A program made the translations under genes and the position numbers. A stretch of 64,000 bases of DNA from Hyphomicrobiales bacterium (GTDB taxonomy: Bacteria; Pseudomonadota; Alphaproteobacteria; Rhizobiales; Beijerinckiaceae). This document shows, in pieces, positions 17,350-26,109 of the stretch (positions are counted from its first letter, which is position 1; the number at the start of each line of letters is the position of its first letter). Below the pieces are notes generated by a model that was not told the DNA's origin, searched no databases, and saw only the letters and a program-made list of their open reading frames with translations. The DNA lies in contig UCBZ01000040.1 in assembly GCA_900470775.1 (NCBI GenBank), positions 186,295 through 250,294 of the forward strand, written 5' to 3'.

Positions 17350-19227
17350 TCACGCGCTCTCCAACTCCTCGCTTAGCCCGATCCACTCGTCCTCGGCCGC
17401 CGCCAGCGCCTCGGCAAGCTCCGCGCGTTGGCGCGACAGGATGCGCGCCTTGTCGGGATCGCGGGCGAAGGCCGAGCCGTTGCCGAGCACGCCGTCGACT
17501 TTCTCGATCAGCCCGGTCAGCTTAGCGATCTTCGCCTCGGCGAGGTTGAGCTTCTGGCGTAGCGGCCCCTGCGCGCTGCGCTTGACCGCCGCGCCCTTGC
17601 GCTCTTCCGCCTTGCCCGCAGGGGCAGCCGTTTCAGCCGCTGCCTTCTCGCGCCTGGCCGCCTTGGCGCCGCCGAGCACCAGGCTGCGGTAATCTTCCAT
17701 GTCGCCGTCGAAGTTCTTCACCGTGCCGTCGCCGACGATCCAGAGCCGGTCGGCGCAGGATTCGATCAGGAAGCGGTCATGGCTGACCAGGATGACGGCG
17801 CCGGGATAATCGTTGATCGCGTTGACCAGCGCCGTGCGGCTGTCGATATCGAGATGGTTCGTCGGCTCGTCGAGGATCAATAGATGCGGGCCGCCAAACG
17901 CGGCCAGCCCCAGCATCAGCCGCGCCTTCTCGCCGCCTGAGAGGTTCTTGACCGGCGTCTCGGCCTTGGCCGCGGGGAAGCCGATCTGCGCCGCCTTGGA
18001 GCGCACCTTGGCCTCGGGCGCGTCCGGCATCAGGTCGCGCAGATGCGCCACCGGCGTATCCTCCAGCCGCAATTCGTCGAGCTGATGCTGGGCGAAATAG
18101 GCGGTCTCCAGCTTCGAGGATTTCCGCATCGTCCCCGTCAGCGGCGCCATGCGCCCGCCGATCAGCTTGCAGAAGGTCGATTTGCCATTGCCGTTGGAGC
18201 CGAGCAGGGCGATCCGGTCGTCGGGCAGAAGCGTCAGGTTGAGCTTCGACAAAACCGTGCGCTCGCCATAGCCGGCGCTGGCATTGTCGAGCACGATCAT
18301 CGGCGGCGCCAGCGGCCGTTCCGGGCCGGGCAGGCTGAAGGGCTGCACGTCGCGGTCGACGATGGTGTCGATCGTGCCCATCTTCTCCAGCCGCTTGACG
18401 CGCGATTGCGCCTGGCGCGCCTTCGAGGCCTTGGCCTTGAAGCGGTCGACGAAGGCCTGGAGGTGCTTGCGCTCGGCGTCCTGCTTTTCCTTCGCCTTGG
18501 AGAGCTGCATCTGCTTCTCGGCGCGCTGCCGGGCGAAGGAGGTGTAGCCGCCGCGATAGATCGTCAGCTTGCCGCCATCCAGATGCAGGATGTGGTCGAC
18601 GCAGGTGTCGAGCAGTTCGCGATCATGGCTGACCACAAGCACGGTATGCGGATAGCGCTCGAGATAATCGTAGAGCCAGAGCGTGCCTTCGAGATCGAGA
18701 TAGTTGGTCGGCTCGTCGAGCAGCAGCAGGTCGGGCTCGGAGAACAGCACGGCTGCCAGCGCGACGCGCATGCGCCAGCCGCCGGAGAAGTCCGAGCAGG
18801 GGCGCTGCTGCGCCGCCTCGTCGAAGCCGAGCCCATGCAGCACCGTTGCGGCCCGCGCCGGGGCGGAATGGGCGTTGATGTCGGCGAGCCTTGTCTCGAT
18901 CTCGGCGATGCGGTGGGGGTCGGTCGCGGTCTCCGATTCCGCGATCAGCGCGGCGCGCTCGGTATCGGCAGCGAGCACGACCTCGATCAGCGTCTCCGGC
19001 CCGCCCGGAGCCTCCTGCGCCACGCCGCCGATGCGCCGCCCCTTGGGCAGGCTGATCGTGCCGCCCTCGGGCGAGAGATCGCCGGTGATCATCCGAAACA
19101 GCGTTGTCTTGCCGGTGCCGTTGCGGCCGACGAGGCCGACGCGCGACCCGTCCGGCAGCGAGGCGCTGGCATGGTCGAGCAGCAATCGGTCGCCGAGACG
19201 GTAGGTGATATCGTTGATCGTGAGCAT
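17350..19227 (-). CDS. ABC-F family ATP-binding protein
   Basis: Soluble twin-ATPase protein of the ABC-F type, members of which act on ribosomes rather than as transporters. In the 625-residue product, domain 1 has GRNGTGKTTL, FSGGWRMRVALA and LLLLDEPTNYLDLEG; the charged interdomain linker (QRAEKQMQLSKAKEKQDAER) follows; domain 2 has GSNGNGKSTF, LSGGEKARLMLG and LLILDEPTNHLD. A Lys/Ala-rich stretch and a C-terminal coiled coil (NLAEAKIAKLTGLIEKV onward) resemble the Uup/YheS group. I chose the ATG at 19227 because the protein then starts at the ABC domain; the longer frame is unconserved. Confidence 0.93.
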   Translation of the reverse strand: MLTINDITYRLGDRLLLDHASASLPDGSRVGLVGRNGTGKTTLFRMITGDLSPEGGTISLPKGRRIGGVAQEAPGGPETLIEVVLAADTERAALIAESETATDPHRIAEIETRLADINAHSAPARAATVLHGLGFDEAAQQRPCSDFSGGWRMRVALAAVLFSEPDLLLLDEPTNYLDLEGTLWLYDYLERYPHTVLVVSHDRELLDTCVDHILHLDGGKLTIYRGGYTSFARQRAEKQMQLSKAKEKQDAERKHLQAFVDRFKAKASKARQAQSRVKRLEKMGTIDTIVDRDVQPFSLPGPERPLAPPMIVLDNASAGYGERTVLSKLNLTLLPDDRIALLGSNGNGKSTFCKLIGGRMAPLTGTMRKSSKLETAYFAQHQLDELRLEDTPVAHLRDLMPDAPEAKVRSKAAQIGFPAAKAETPVKNLSGGEKARLMLGLAAFGGPHLLILDEPTNHLDIDSRTALVNAINDYPGAVILVSHDRFLIESCADRLWIVGDGTVKNFDGDMEDYRSLVLGGAKAARREKAAAETAAPAGKAEERKGAAVKRSAQGPLRQKLNLAEAKIAKLTGLIEKVDGVLGNGSAFARDPDKARILSRQRAELAEALAAAEDEWIGLSEELESA

Positions 19228-19378
19228 GGCCGGGGTTTTGGCTTGAAGCCGGGCCGAACGCAATCGCGAAAACCGCTGGAAACACGGGCCATGTTTTGGA
19301 CACGATCCCGCCTTTTCGCGGCCGGGAGGCGCGCTCACGCAGAGTAAGACAAGAACTTCCTGATTCGACGGGGACGTC

Positions 19379-19501
19379 ATGCTGTTTGATCTGAATGCAT
19401 CTGGCCGGCGCCGCCGCTCGATGGCGGCTTCGATGCTGGTCCTGCTCTCGGTCGCCGTCGCAAGTGTCGCCGCGCTGGCTGTCGTGGTGCCCTTGTCCTG
19501 A
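19379..19501 (+). CDS. Possible 40-residue membrane peptide
   Basis: ATG at 19379, TGA at 19499-19501, with a GGGG run about 6 bases upstream as a possible ribosome site. The product is a basic head (SGRRRRSMAAS) followed by one 20-residue hydrophobic stretch rich in Val, Ala and Leu, the topology of a small single-span inner-membrane protein with its N-terminus in the cytoplasm. It lies between the divergent ABC-F and chemoreceptor genes. No family is recognised; a chance ORF is possible, though the charge and hydrophobicity pattern is orderly. Confidence 0.4.
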   Translation: MLFDLNASGRRRRSMAASMLVLLSVAVASVAALAVVVPLS

Positions 19502-19530
19502 TCTGAGAGCTTCAATCAAATTTAACTCTG

Positions 19531-21711
19531 GTGCGTTCTATTCGGCTCTCGTCTGATCCGCCGCCGCATCCGGAGTTCCGGACCTTGTTCAGTCTGAGAG
19601 TCAGACTTCCCGCCGCCATGCTTTTGCTGGCCTGCCTGGCCGTGTTCGCGGTCGGGCTGTCGGGGTATCGGGCGGTGACGATCTGGACCGAGGAGGCCGT
19701 CCGGGAGCGTCTCGACGTCCTCGCGGACGGGCGGGCCAGGGCGCTGGAGCGCCGCTGGCAGCGGCTCGGCGCCGAACTGTCTGTGCAGGCCCGCAGCGCC
19801 TATCTCGTATCCTCGCTCGACGAGATCAGGGGCTGGATGGAGCTACCCGACGAGCGCAACCTGATCTTGAAGCATTTCCAGGGGGATGGCGTATCCGATC
19901 GTGCCGAGCGCATGCAGCGCACCGGCGCAGGGGAGCGCCATGGCTATCTACAGCGACACACGGCGGTCCACGATACCTATCTCGCCGCGTTGCAGCAGTT
20001 CGACTATGCCGACATCTACCTGATCTCGCCGAAGGGGCGCGTGGTCTACAGTGTCACCAAGGGGCCGGAGTTCGGCCATCTGCTGAGCGAGCCGGATCTG
20101 GCGGGGACCGCGCTCGCCAAGGTCGTCGCCGCGGCCGGCATGATGGATGACGACGAGCCCGCCATCCTTGATTTTGCGCCCTATGACGTGGTCGGCGGCG
20201 AGCCGCGTGCCTTCCTGGCGCAGCGCTTCTATAATCCGGCCTCGCGCGAGCCCGTCGGCACGATGGTGATCTCGGTCAGCACCGCTTTCATCGACAACAC
20301 CCTGGCCTCGATCGCAGGCACCTCCCACGGCATCATGACCTATGTTGTGGGTGTGGACGGGTTCATGCGCTCCGACGCTGCCGCTCGCCGCGCGGGAACC
20401 GCACCCGGCGTGACGCTCGACCGGAACCGGTTGGCGGAGTCCGGCGGTGCGCTGCTGAAATTGACCAGCCGCGACGGCGAGCCGCTGGTTGCAGCCGGCC
20501 GTGAGATCAAGGTCGGCGACGGCAGCTGGCTGCTCTGGCTGTCCGAACCGGAGCGCTCTGCTTTCGCGGTCGTCGACAAGCTCGACAGGGCCATCCTCAT
20601 TGGCGGGCTCAGCGTGCTTGGTCCGATGCTTCTGGTGGCCCTATTCCTGGGGCTGTCGGTGGCAAGGCCGATTGCGGGTCTTGCCGAAGCGCTTGCCGGC
20701 ATTGCGGCCGGCCGTACCGATCAGCGCATCCCGGGCGAGAAGAGGCGCGACGAGATCGGCGCGATCGCCGCCGCGGTGCGCCGCATCCGGGAGAACCTGC
20801 TGCGGGACGAGGCCTCGCGCCTACACGAGCGGGAGGAACGCGAGAGGGAGGCCGGCATCCAGCGCGGGACACTGCTTGCGGATCTCGCCGTCGATCTCGA
20901 ACGATCCGTGCTGGGTGTCACCGCTGCGGTCTCGGCCGCCGCCGAGCAGCTCAGCGTCACGGCAAAGGAGCTTTCGGGTGGCGCAAACCAGACCCAGTCC
21001 AATGCCGATACGGTTCACAGCTCGACCTCACGCGCGGTTGCGAGCATCCGTTCGATCGAGAATGCGGCGCAGGAACTGCGGCTTGCCATCGATCAGCTCG
21101 ACGACGACGTGCAGTCCTCCGATCGTTCGGCCCGCTCCGCCAAGGACCATGCCGACCAGATGGGTGCCGTGGTCGATCAGCTTGGCGCGGGGGCGGCGCG
21201 CGTGTCGGATGTCATCGGGCTGATCTCCGACATCGCCGCCCAGACCAATCTGCTCGCACTCAACGCCACGATCGAGGCGGCCCGCGCCGGCGAGGCTGGG
21301 CGCGGCTTCGCCGTGGTCGCTTCCGAGGTGAAGGGCCTGTCCGGCCAGACCGCCCGAGCGATCGACGACATCTCGCGCCAGATCGCCACGATGAACCAGG
21401 CGACCACGGCGACCGTCGAGGCGATCACGGGTATTCGCGACATGATCGGCGGCCTGAGCGAGGCGGTCCGGCGCTCGGCCGAGACGATGCGGCGCCAGCA
21501 CGGCGTGACCCACGCCATCGTCGCCGATGTCGGCATGGCGACGAGCGAGTTCAGCCGCATCGGCGAAGCGACGAGCCTCGTGTCCGCAGCGTCGCGGCAG
21601 ACCTCGGATGCCGCGGCCGCCGTGTCGCGAGCGTCCGGCGAACTCACCGAACTCGCCCACTCGCTCAAATCGCGCGTCGCGGATTTCATCGTGCAGGTAC
21701 GCGCAGCCTAG
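19531..21711 (+). CDS. Methyl-accepting chemotaxis protein
   Basis: Transmembrane chemoreceptor that feeds CheA/CheW. In 726 residues: membrane segment 1 (about 27-46), a large periplasmic Cache-like ligand domain (about 47-355, with [18 protein letters not shown]), membrane segment 2 (about 359-380), HAMP (380-430), and the cytoplasmic signalling helix with the hairpin tip [20 protein letters not shown] near 571-590. It starts with GTG at 19531; a ribosome site is not obvious. The ligand is unknown, and no other chemotaxis gene is nearby, so it is an orphan receptor. Confidence 0.94.
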   Translation: MRSIRLSSDPPPHPEFRTLFSLRVRLPAAMLLLACLAVFAVGLSGYRAVTIWTEEAVRERLDVLADGRARALERRWQRLGAELSVQARSAYLVSSLDEIRGWMELPDERNLILKHFQGDGVSDRAERMQRTGAGERHGYLQRHTAVHDTYLAALQQFDYADIYLISPKGRVVYSVTKGPEFGHLLSEPDLAGTALAKVVAAAGMMDDDEPAILDFAPYDVVGGEPRAFLAQRFYNPASREPVGTMVISVSTAFIDNTLASIAGTSHGIMTYVVGVDGFMRSDAAARRAGTAPGVTLDRNRLAESGGALLKLTSRDGEPLVAAGREIKVGDGSWLLWLSEPERSAFAVVDKLDRAILIGGLSVLGPMLLVALFLGLSVARPIAGLAEALAGIAAGRTDQRIPGEKRRDEIGAIAAAVRRIRENLLRDEASRLHEREEREREAGIQRGTLLADLAVDLERSVLGVTAAVSAAAEQLSVTAKELSGGANQTQSNADTVHSSTSRAVASIRSIENAAQELRLAIDQLDDDVQSSDRSARSAKDHADQMGAVVDQLGAGAARVSDVIGLISDIAAQTNLLALNATIEAARAGEAGRGFAVVASEVKGLSGQTARAIDDISRQIATMNQATTATVEAITGIRDMIGGLSEAVRRSAETMRRQHGVTHAIVADVGMATSEFSRIGEATSLVSAASRQTSDAAAAVSRASGELTELAHSLKSRVADFIVQVRAA

Positions 21712-21733
21712 GCTGAGTGCATGCAGCCTAGGC
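21703..21733 (+). repeat. 11-bp direct repeat across the chemoreceptor stop codon
   Basis: GCAGCCTAGGC occurs at 21703-21713 and again at 21723-21733. The first copy covers the last codons and stop of the chemoreceptor gene; the second lies in the 76-base gap before coaD. The core CCTAGG is itself palindromic. It may be a small duplication; no function is evident. Confidence 0.5.
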
Positions 21734-21787
21734 GCCTTGGCGCTTGCTCGCTTGTCGGGCGCCGGGCCAGCGTTTAACGCTGGAACG

Positions 21788-22288
21788 ATGACACGCACCG
21801 CTTTCTACACCGGCTCCTTCGACCCCGTCACGAACGGCCATGCCGACGTCATCGCCGGTGCCGCGAGGCTCTGCGACCGGCTCGTGCTCGCGATCGGGGT
21901 CCATCCTGGCAAGGCGCCGCTGCTCGGCGCGGAGCAGCGCGCGGCGCTCCTGCGCGAGGTCGCCACGCCGTTGCTGGCGGCCACGGGCGCCACGCTCGAC
22001 GTCGTGACCTTCGACGATCTCGCCGTCGATGCGGCGCGCCGGGCGGGCGCCACCATCATCGTCCGTGGGCTGCGCGACGGCTCCGATCTCGACTACGAGA
22101 TGCAGATGGCCGGCATGAATGCGGTGATGGCGCCGGAACTCCAGACGGTGTTCCTCCCGGCATCCCCGGCTGTCCGCCACATCACCGCAACGCTGGTGCG
22201 CCAGATCGCCGCGATGGGCGGCGATGTCGCGCCCTTCGTCCCTGCGGCCGTGCTCCCGGCGCTGAAGGCCCGATTCGCGCAGCGTTGA
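21788..22288 (+). CDS. coaD: Pantetheine-phosphate adenylyltransferase
   Basis: Penultimate step of coenzyme A synthesis: transfers AMP from ATP to 4'-phosphopantetheine. The 166-residue protein has the nucleotidyltransferase motif [34 protein letters not shown] and a C-terminal [20 protein letters not shown], all standard for CoaD. The ATG at 21788 places the first beta strand at the N-terminus. It stands alone between the chemoreceptor and proS. Confidence 0.97.
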   Translation: MTRTAFYTGSFDPVTNGHADVIAGAARLCDRLVLAIGVHPGKAPLLGAEQRAALLREVATPLLAATGATLDVVTFDDLAVDAARRAGATIIVRGLRDGSDLDYEMQMAGMNAVMAPELQTVFLPASPAVRHITATLVRQIAAMGGDVAPFVPAAVLPALKARFAQR

Positions 22289-22420
22289 GGCCACTTCTGC
22301 CCCGGCCTCGTTCACGCCTTACGGATTTTGGTTTGCATTTTACCCGGAGCGATGGTGTCTCTGGGACGAAGTGACTCGATGCGCCATCCGCCGCGCATCG
22401 CCCCCCATTGAGTTTGTCCG

Positions 22421-23752
22421 ATGCGCCTCTCCCGCTATTTCCTGCCGATCCTGCGCGACACGCCCAAGGAAGCCGAGATCGTCTCGCACCGGCTTATGCT
22501 GCGCGCCGGCATGATCCGCCAGCAATCGGCGGGCATCTATTCCTGGCTGCCGCTCGGCCTGCGCGTGCTCAACAAGATCAGCAACGTCGTGCGCGAGGAG
22601 CAGAACCGCTCGGGCGCGATCGAGATCCTGATGCCGACGGTCCAGTCGGCCGATCTCTGGCGCGAGAGCGGCCGTTACGACGCCTATGGCAAGGAGATGC
22701 TGCGCATCAAGGACCGGCACGACCGCGAGATGCTCTATGGCCCGACCAATGAGGAGATGGTCACCGACATCTTCCGCTCCTATGTGAAGTCCTACAAGGA
22801 CTTGCCGCTCAATCTCTATCACATCCAGTGGAAGTTCCGCGACGAGGTCCGACCCCGCTTCGGCGTGATGCGCGGCCGCGAATTCCTGATGAAGGACGCC
22901 TATTCCTTCGATATCGATCAGGACGCTGCCCGCCACGCCTATAACCGCATGTTCACGGCCTATCTGCGCACCTTCGCCAGGCTCGGCCTGAAGGCGATCC
23001 CGATGCGGGCCGACACCGGTCCGATCGGCGGCGACCTCAGCCACGAATTCATCGTGCTGGCCTCCACCGGCGAGAGTGAAGTGTTCTGCCACAAGGACTA
23101 TCTCGATTTCGAGACGCCCGCGATCGACACCGATTTCGACAGCGTCGAGGGGCTGAAGGGCATCGTCGACAAGTGGACGAGCCTCTATGCCGCCACCGAG
23201 GAGATGCACGACAAGCCGGCCTATGACGCCATCCCCGAAGGCAAGCAGTTGTCGGCGCGCGGCATCGAGGTCGGCCACATCTTCTATTTCGGCACCAAAT
23301 ACTCCGAGCCGATGGGCGCGACCGTGCAGGGCCCCGACGGCCAGAATGCACCCGTGCATATGGGCTCCTACGGCATCGGTCCGAGCCGCCTCGTCGCCGC
23401 TCTGATCGAGGCCGGCCATGACGACGCCGGCATCGTCTGGCCCGACGAGATCGCGCCCTTCGACGTCGCGGTGCTCAACCTCAAGGCCGGCGACGCGGCG
23501 ACCGACGGCGCCTGCGAACAGCTCTACGCCTCGCTGCTGGCGAAGGGCTATGACGCGCTCTACGACGACACCGACGCACGGCCGGGCGGCAAGTTCGCCA
23601 CCGCCGACCTGATCGGCGTGCCCTGGCAGATCATCGTCGGCCCCAAGGGGCTGGGCGAGGGCAAGGTCGAGATCAAGCGCCGGGCCGGTGGCGAGCGCGA
23701 GCTGGTCTCGCTCGAGGCTGCGCTGGACCGCTTCAAGGGCAAGGCGGCGTGA
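22421..23752 (+). CDS. proS: Prolyl-tRNA synthetase (alphaproteobacterial type)
   Basis: Class II aminoacyl-tRNA synthetase charging tRNA-Pro. At 443 residues it lacks the large INS editing domain found in the ~570-residue E. coli enzyme, as is usual in alphaproteobacteria. Motifs: [18 protein letters not shown] (motif 1), [14 protein letters not shown] and [23 protein letters not shown] region (motif 2), [16 protein letters not shown] (motif 3), then the anticodon-binding domain. It heads proS-lolC-lolD-dnaE; its TGA overlaps the lolC GTG start. Confidence 0.97.
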   Translation: MRLSRYFLPILRDTPKEAEIVSHRLMLRAGMIRQQSAGIYSWLPLGLRVLNKISNVVREEQNRSGAIEILMPTVQSADLWRESGRYDAYGKEMLRIKDRHDREMLYGPTNEEMVTDIFRSYVKSYKDLPLNLYHIQWKFRDEVRPRFGVMRGREFLMKDAYSFDIDQDAARHAYNRMFTAYLRTFARLGLKAIPMRADTGPIGGDLSHEFIVLASTGESEVFCHKDYLDFETPAIDTDFDSVEGLKGIVDKWTSLYAATEEMHDKPAYDAIPEGKQLSARGIEVGHIFYFGTKYSEPMGATVQGPDGQNAPVHMGSYGIGPSRLVAALIEAGHDDAGIVWPDEIAPFDVAVLNLKAGDAATDGACEQLYASLLAKGYDALYDDTDARPGGKFATADLIGVPWQIIVGPKGLGEGKVEIKRRAGGERELVSLEAALDRFKGKAA

Positions 23753-25047
23753 GCGTCGCAACCGGTACGGAGCCGCAGAGCAAGGCCCCGACGGGGACGC
23801 GCGCCTTCGCAGGCTTCGAATGGCTGCTCGCGGGGCGCTATTTGCGCACCCGCCGGCGCGAGGGCTTCGTCTCGGTCATCGCCGGCTTTTCCTTCCTCGG
23901 CATCCTGCTCGGCGTTGCTACGCTGATCATCGTGATGTCGGTGATGAACGGCTTCCGCAAAGAGCTGCTGGAGAAGATCGTCGGCGTGAACGGCCACATC
24001 TTCGCGACCCCGATCGATCGTCCGCTCGACGATTACGATGTCGTCTCGCAGCGGTTGCGCTCGATCCCCGGCATCAGGCTCGCCATTCCGCTGGTGGAAG
24101 GGCAGGCGCTGGCCTCCTCGCAGACCGGCAATGGCGGAGTGCTGGTGCGTGGCATCCGCGAGGCCGACATCAAGGCGATCCCCTTCATCGGCGGCAACAT
24201 CAAGTCCGGCACGCTCGACGGCTTCGACGGAACGCCCGGCGTCGCCATCGGTCGCAGGCTTGCCAACTCGCTGGGCATCCAGGCCGGCGATTCGATGACG
24301 CTGGTGTCGCCGCAGGGCGCCGCGACCCCGTTCGGCACGGCGCCGCGCATCAAGGCCTATCCGGTCAAGGCGATCTTCGAGATCGGCATGACCGAGTTCG
24401 ACGGTAGCTTCGTCTACATGCCGCTGGTCGAGGCCCAGGCCTATTTCAACCGTGACGGCGATGTGAACGTCATCGAGATTTTCGTCGACGATCCCGACAA
24501 GACCCAAACCGTGCGCGACTCGATCGAGGCTGATGCGCCGCGTCCGCTGGTGCTGTCCGACTGGCGCCAGCGCAATCGCTCCTTCTTCAATGCGCTGGAG
24601 GTCGAGCGCAACGTCATGTTCATCATCCTGACCCTGATCGTGCTGGTCGCTGCGCTGAACATCGTCTCCGGGCTGATCATGCTGGTGAAGGACAAGACCG
24701 CCGACATCGCGATCATGCGCACGATGGGGGCCACGAGTGGCACGGTGCTGCGCGTCTTCCTGATCACGGGCGCGGCGATCGGCGTCTTCGGGACGCTTGC
24801 CGGGCTGGGGCTCGGCGTCGTCTTCGCCAAGAACATCAAGGTGATCATGGCCGCGCTGAACTGGGTCACCGGCGCCAATCTCTGGGACCCGACGGTGCGC
24901 TTCCTCAGCGACATCCCCTCCGTCATCGACTGGAGCGAGGTCGTAACCGTCGTCATGATGGCGCTGATCCTGTCGCTGCTGGCAACTCTCTACCCGGCCT
25001 GGAAGGCGGCGCGGCTCGACCCCGTCCAGGCCCTCAGGATGGGGTGA
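23749..25047 (+). CDS. lolC: Lipoprotein-releasing system permease LolC/LolE
   Basis: Inner-membrane permease of the LolCDE machinery, which detaches outer-membrane lipoproteins and passes them to LolA. The 432-residue product has one N-terminal membrane segment (about 42-67, within [20 protein letters not shown]), a periplasmic domain (about 70-280) and three C-terminal segments (about 286-311, 335-360, 395-418). Alphaproteobacteria usually carry one LolC/E-like protein that works as a homodimer. GTG start overlaps the proS stop; the lolD gene overlaps or abuts its end. Confidence 0.95.
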   Translation: MSVATGTEPQSKAPTGTRAFAGFEWLLAGRYLRTRRREGFVSVIAGFSFLGILLGVATLIIVMSVMNGFRKELLEKIVGVNGHIFATPIDRPLDDYDVVSQRLRSIPGIRLAIPLVEGQALASSQTGNGGVLVRGIREADIKAIPFIGGNIKSGTLDGFDGTPGVAIGRRLANSLGIQAGDSMTLVSPQGAATPFGTAPRIKAYPVKAIFEIGMTEFDGSFVYMPLVEAQAYFNRDGDVNVIEIFVDDPDKTQTVRDSIEADAPRPLVLSDWRQRNRSFFNALEVERNVMFIILTLIVLVAALNIVSGLIMLVKDKTADIAIMRTMGATSGTVLRVFLITGAAIGVFGTLAGLGLGVVFAKNIKVIMAALNWVTGANLWDPTVRFLSDIPSVIDWSEVVTVVMMALILSLLATLYPAWKAARLDPVQALRMG

Positions 25048-25052
25048 GGTCC

Positions 25053-25751
25053 ATGTCAGACGCCGCGCCCCGCGAGACGCCGGCGCTCTTCCTCTCCCAG
25101 GTCGAGCGCTATTACCCCCAGACAGACGCGCCGCTGGAAATCCTGCGCAAGGCGGATTTCGCCCTGTGGCCGGGAGAACTCGTCGCGCTCGTCGCACCAT
25201 CAGGCACCGGCAAGTCGACTCTCCTGCATGTCGCCGGCCTGCTCGAGAAGCCCGACAGCGGCGAGGTCTTCATCGGCGGCTTGCCGACGGCCAGGCTCGA
25301 CGACAAGGGCCGCACGCGCCTGCGCCGGACCGAGATCGGTTTCGTCTACCAGGCCCATCATCTGCTGCCGGAATTCACGGCGCTGGAGAACGTCGTCCTG
25401 CCGCAACGCATCCGCGGCCTCGCCAAGGGGCTGGCCGAGGAGCGGGCCGCCGAACTCCTGACCTTCCTCGGCCTGGGCGAGCGGCTCGATCATCTGCCGG
25501 GCGAATTGTCAGGCGGCGAACAGCAGCGTGTCGCCATCGGCCGTGCCGTGGCCAACACGCCGCGCCTGCTGCTGGCCGACGAGCCGACCGGGAACCTCGA
25601 TCCGCACACCTCGCTGCACGTCTTCTCGACGTTGGTCGCGCTGGCGCGGGCGTCGGGGCTGGCTGCGCTGATCGCGACCCACAACCTCGAACTGGCGCGC
25701 CGGATGGACCGCCAGGTGACGATCCGCGACGGGCTGGTCGTGCCGCTCTAA
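25053..25751 (+). CDS. lolD: Lipoprotein-releasing system ATPase LolD
   Basis: ATPase that powers LolC/E. Walker A is APSGTGKST (the first Gly of the consensus is Ala here, as in other alphaproteobacterial LolD proteins), the signature is [14 protein letters not shown] and Walker [13 protein letters not shown]. Two starts are plausible: GTG at 25044 overlapping the lolC stop with AGGA 4 bases upstream, or ATG at 25053 close behind GAGG; I list the ATG form, 232 residues. The C-terminus ends with [20 protein letters not shown], typical of the family. Confidence 0.95.
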   Translation: MSDAAPRETPALFLSQVERYYPQTDAPLEILRKADFALWPGELVALVAPSGTGKSTLLHVAGLLEKPDSGEVFIGGLPTARLDDKGRTRLRRTEIGFVYQAHHLLPEFTALENVVLPQRIRGLAKGLAEERAAELLTFLGLGERLDHLPGELSGGEQQRVAIGRAVANTPRLLLADEPTGNLDPHTSLHVFSTLVALARASGLAALIATHNLELARRMDRQVTIRDGLVVPL

Positions 25752-25823
25752 AGGCGGCCATCTACCGCTGCTGCCATCGCGATTTACCAGCTGTTAACCG
25801 CTTTCGACATGTCTCCCATGCAA

Positions 25824-25858
25824 TTGACGCAAAGGCATTGACGAGAACAAAACATAAA
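25824..25858 (+). promoter_or_regulatory. Possible promoter elements upstream of the 36-residue gene
   Basis: The A/T-rich stretch before the small gene holds two TTGACG hexamers (25824-25829 and 25838-25843) and a CATAAA at 25853-25858. Neither pair has ideal 16-18-base spacing, so this is a suggestion only. It shows that the lolD-dnaE gap is not featureless. Confidence 0.25.
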
Positions 25859-25893
25859 CTAACGTGAACATATCAAAAACACGGGAGTTAGCC

Positions 25894-26004
25894 ATGATCG
25901 TAGCGCGTAAATTGGCCGCCGGAATCGCGGAGATTGCATCGCTCGGGATGTTCCTCGGCATGATCTGGGTCTGGGCGGCGCTGCTCTCTGCGCCCAACGT
26001 CTGA
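25894..26004 (+). CDS. Putative 36-residue membrane microprotein
   Basis: ATG at 25894, TGA at 26002-26004, with GGGAG at 25883-25887, 6 bases upstream, a textbook ribosome site. The product opens MIVARKLAAGIAEIASLG and continues with a Trp-containing hydrophobic helix (GMIWVWAALL), giving one membrane-spanning or membrane-lying helix with a short basic head. It occupies the 358-base lolD-dnaE gap and has its own A/T-rich upstream DNA. No name can be given. The strong ribosome site makes chance less likely than for most short ORFs. Confidence 0.55.
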   Translation: MIVARKLAAGIAEIASLGMFLGMIWVWAALLSAPNV

Positions 26005-26109
26005 CCATCCACAGCGTCGCGATCGGCGCCGTGGACGCCGATGCGAACGTGGCGCCATAAAGGCTGTGGAGGCGACGCTTGAGTCGCGATGCGCAGCGCA
26101 GGGCGGATG

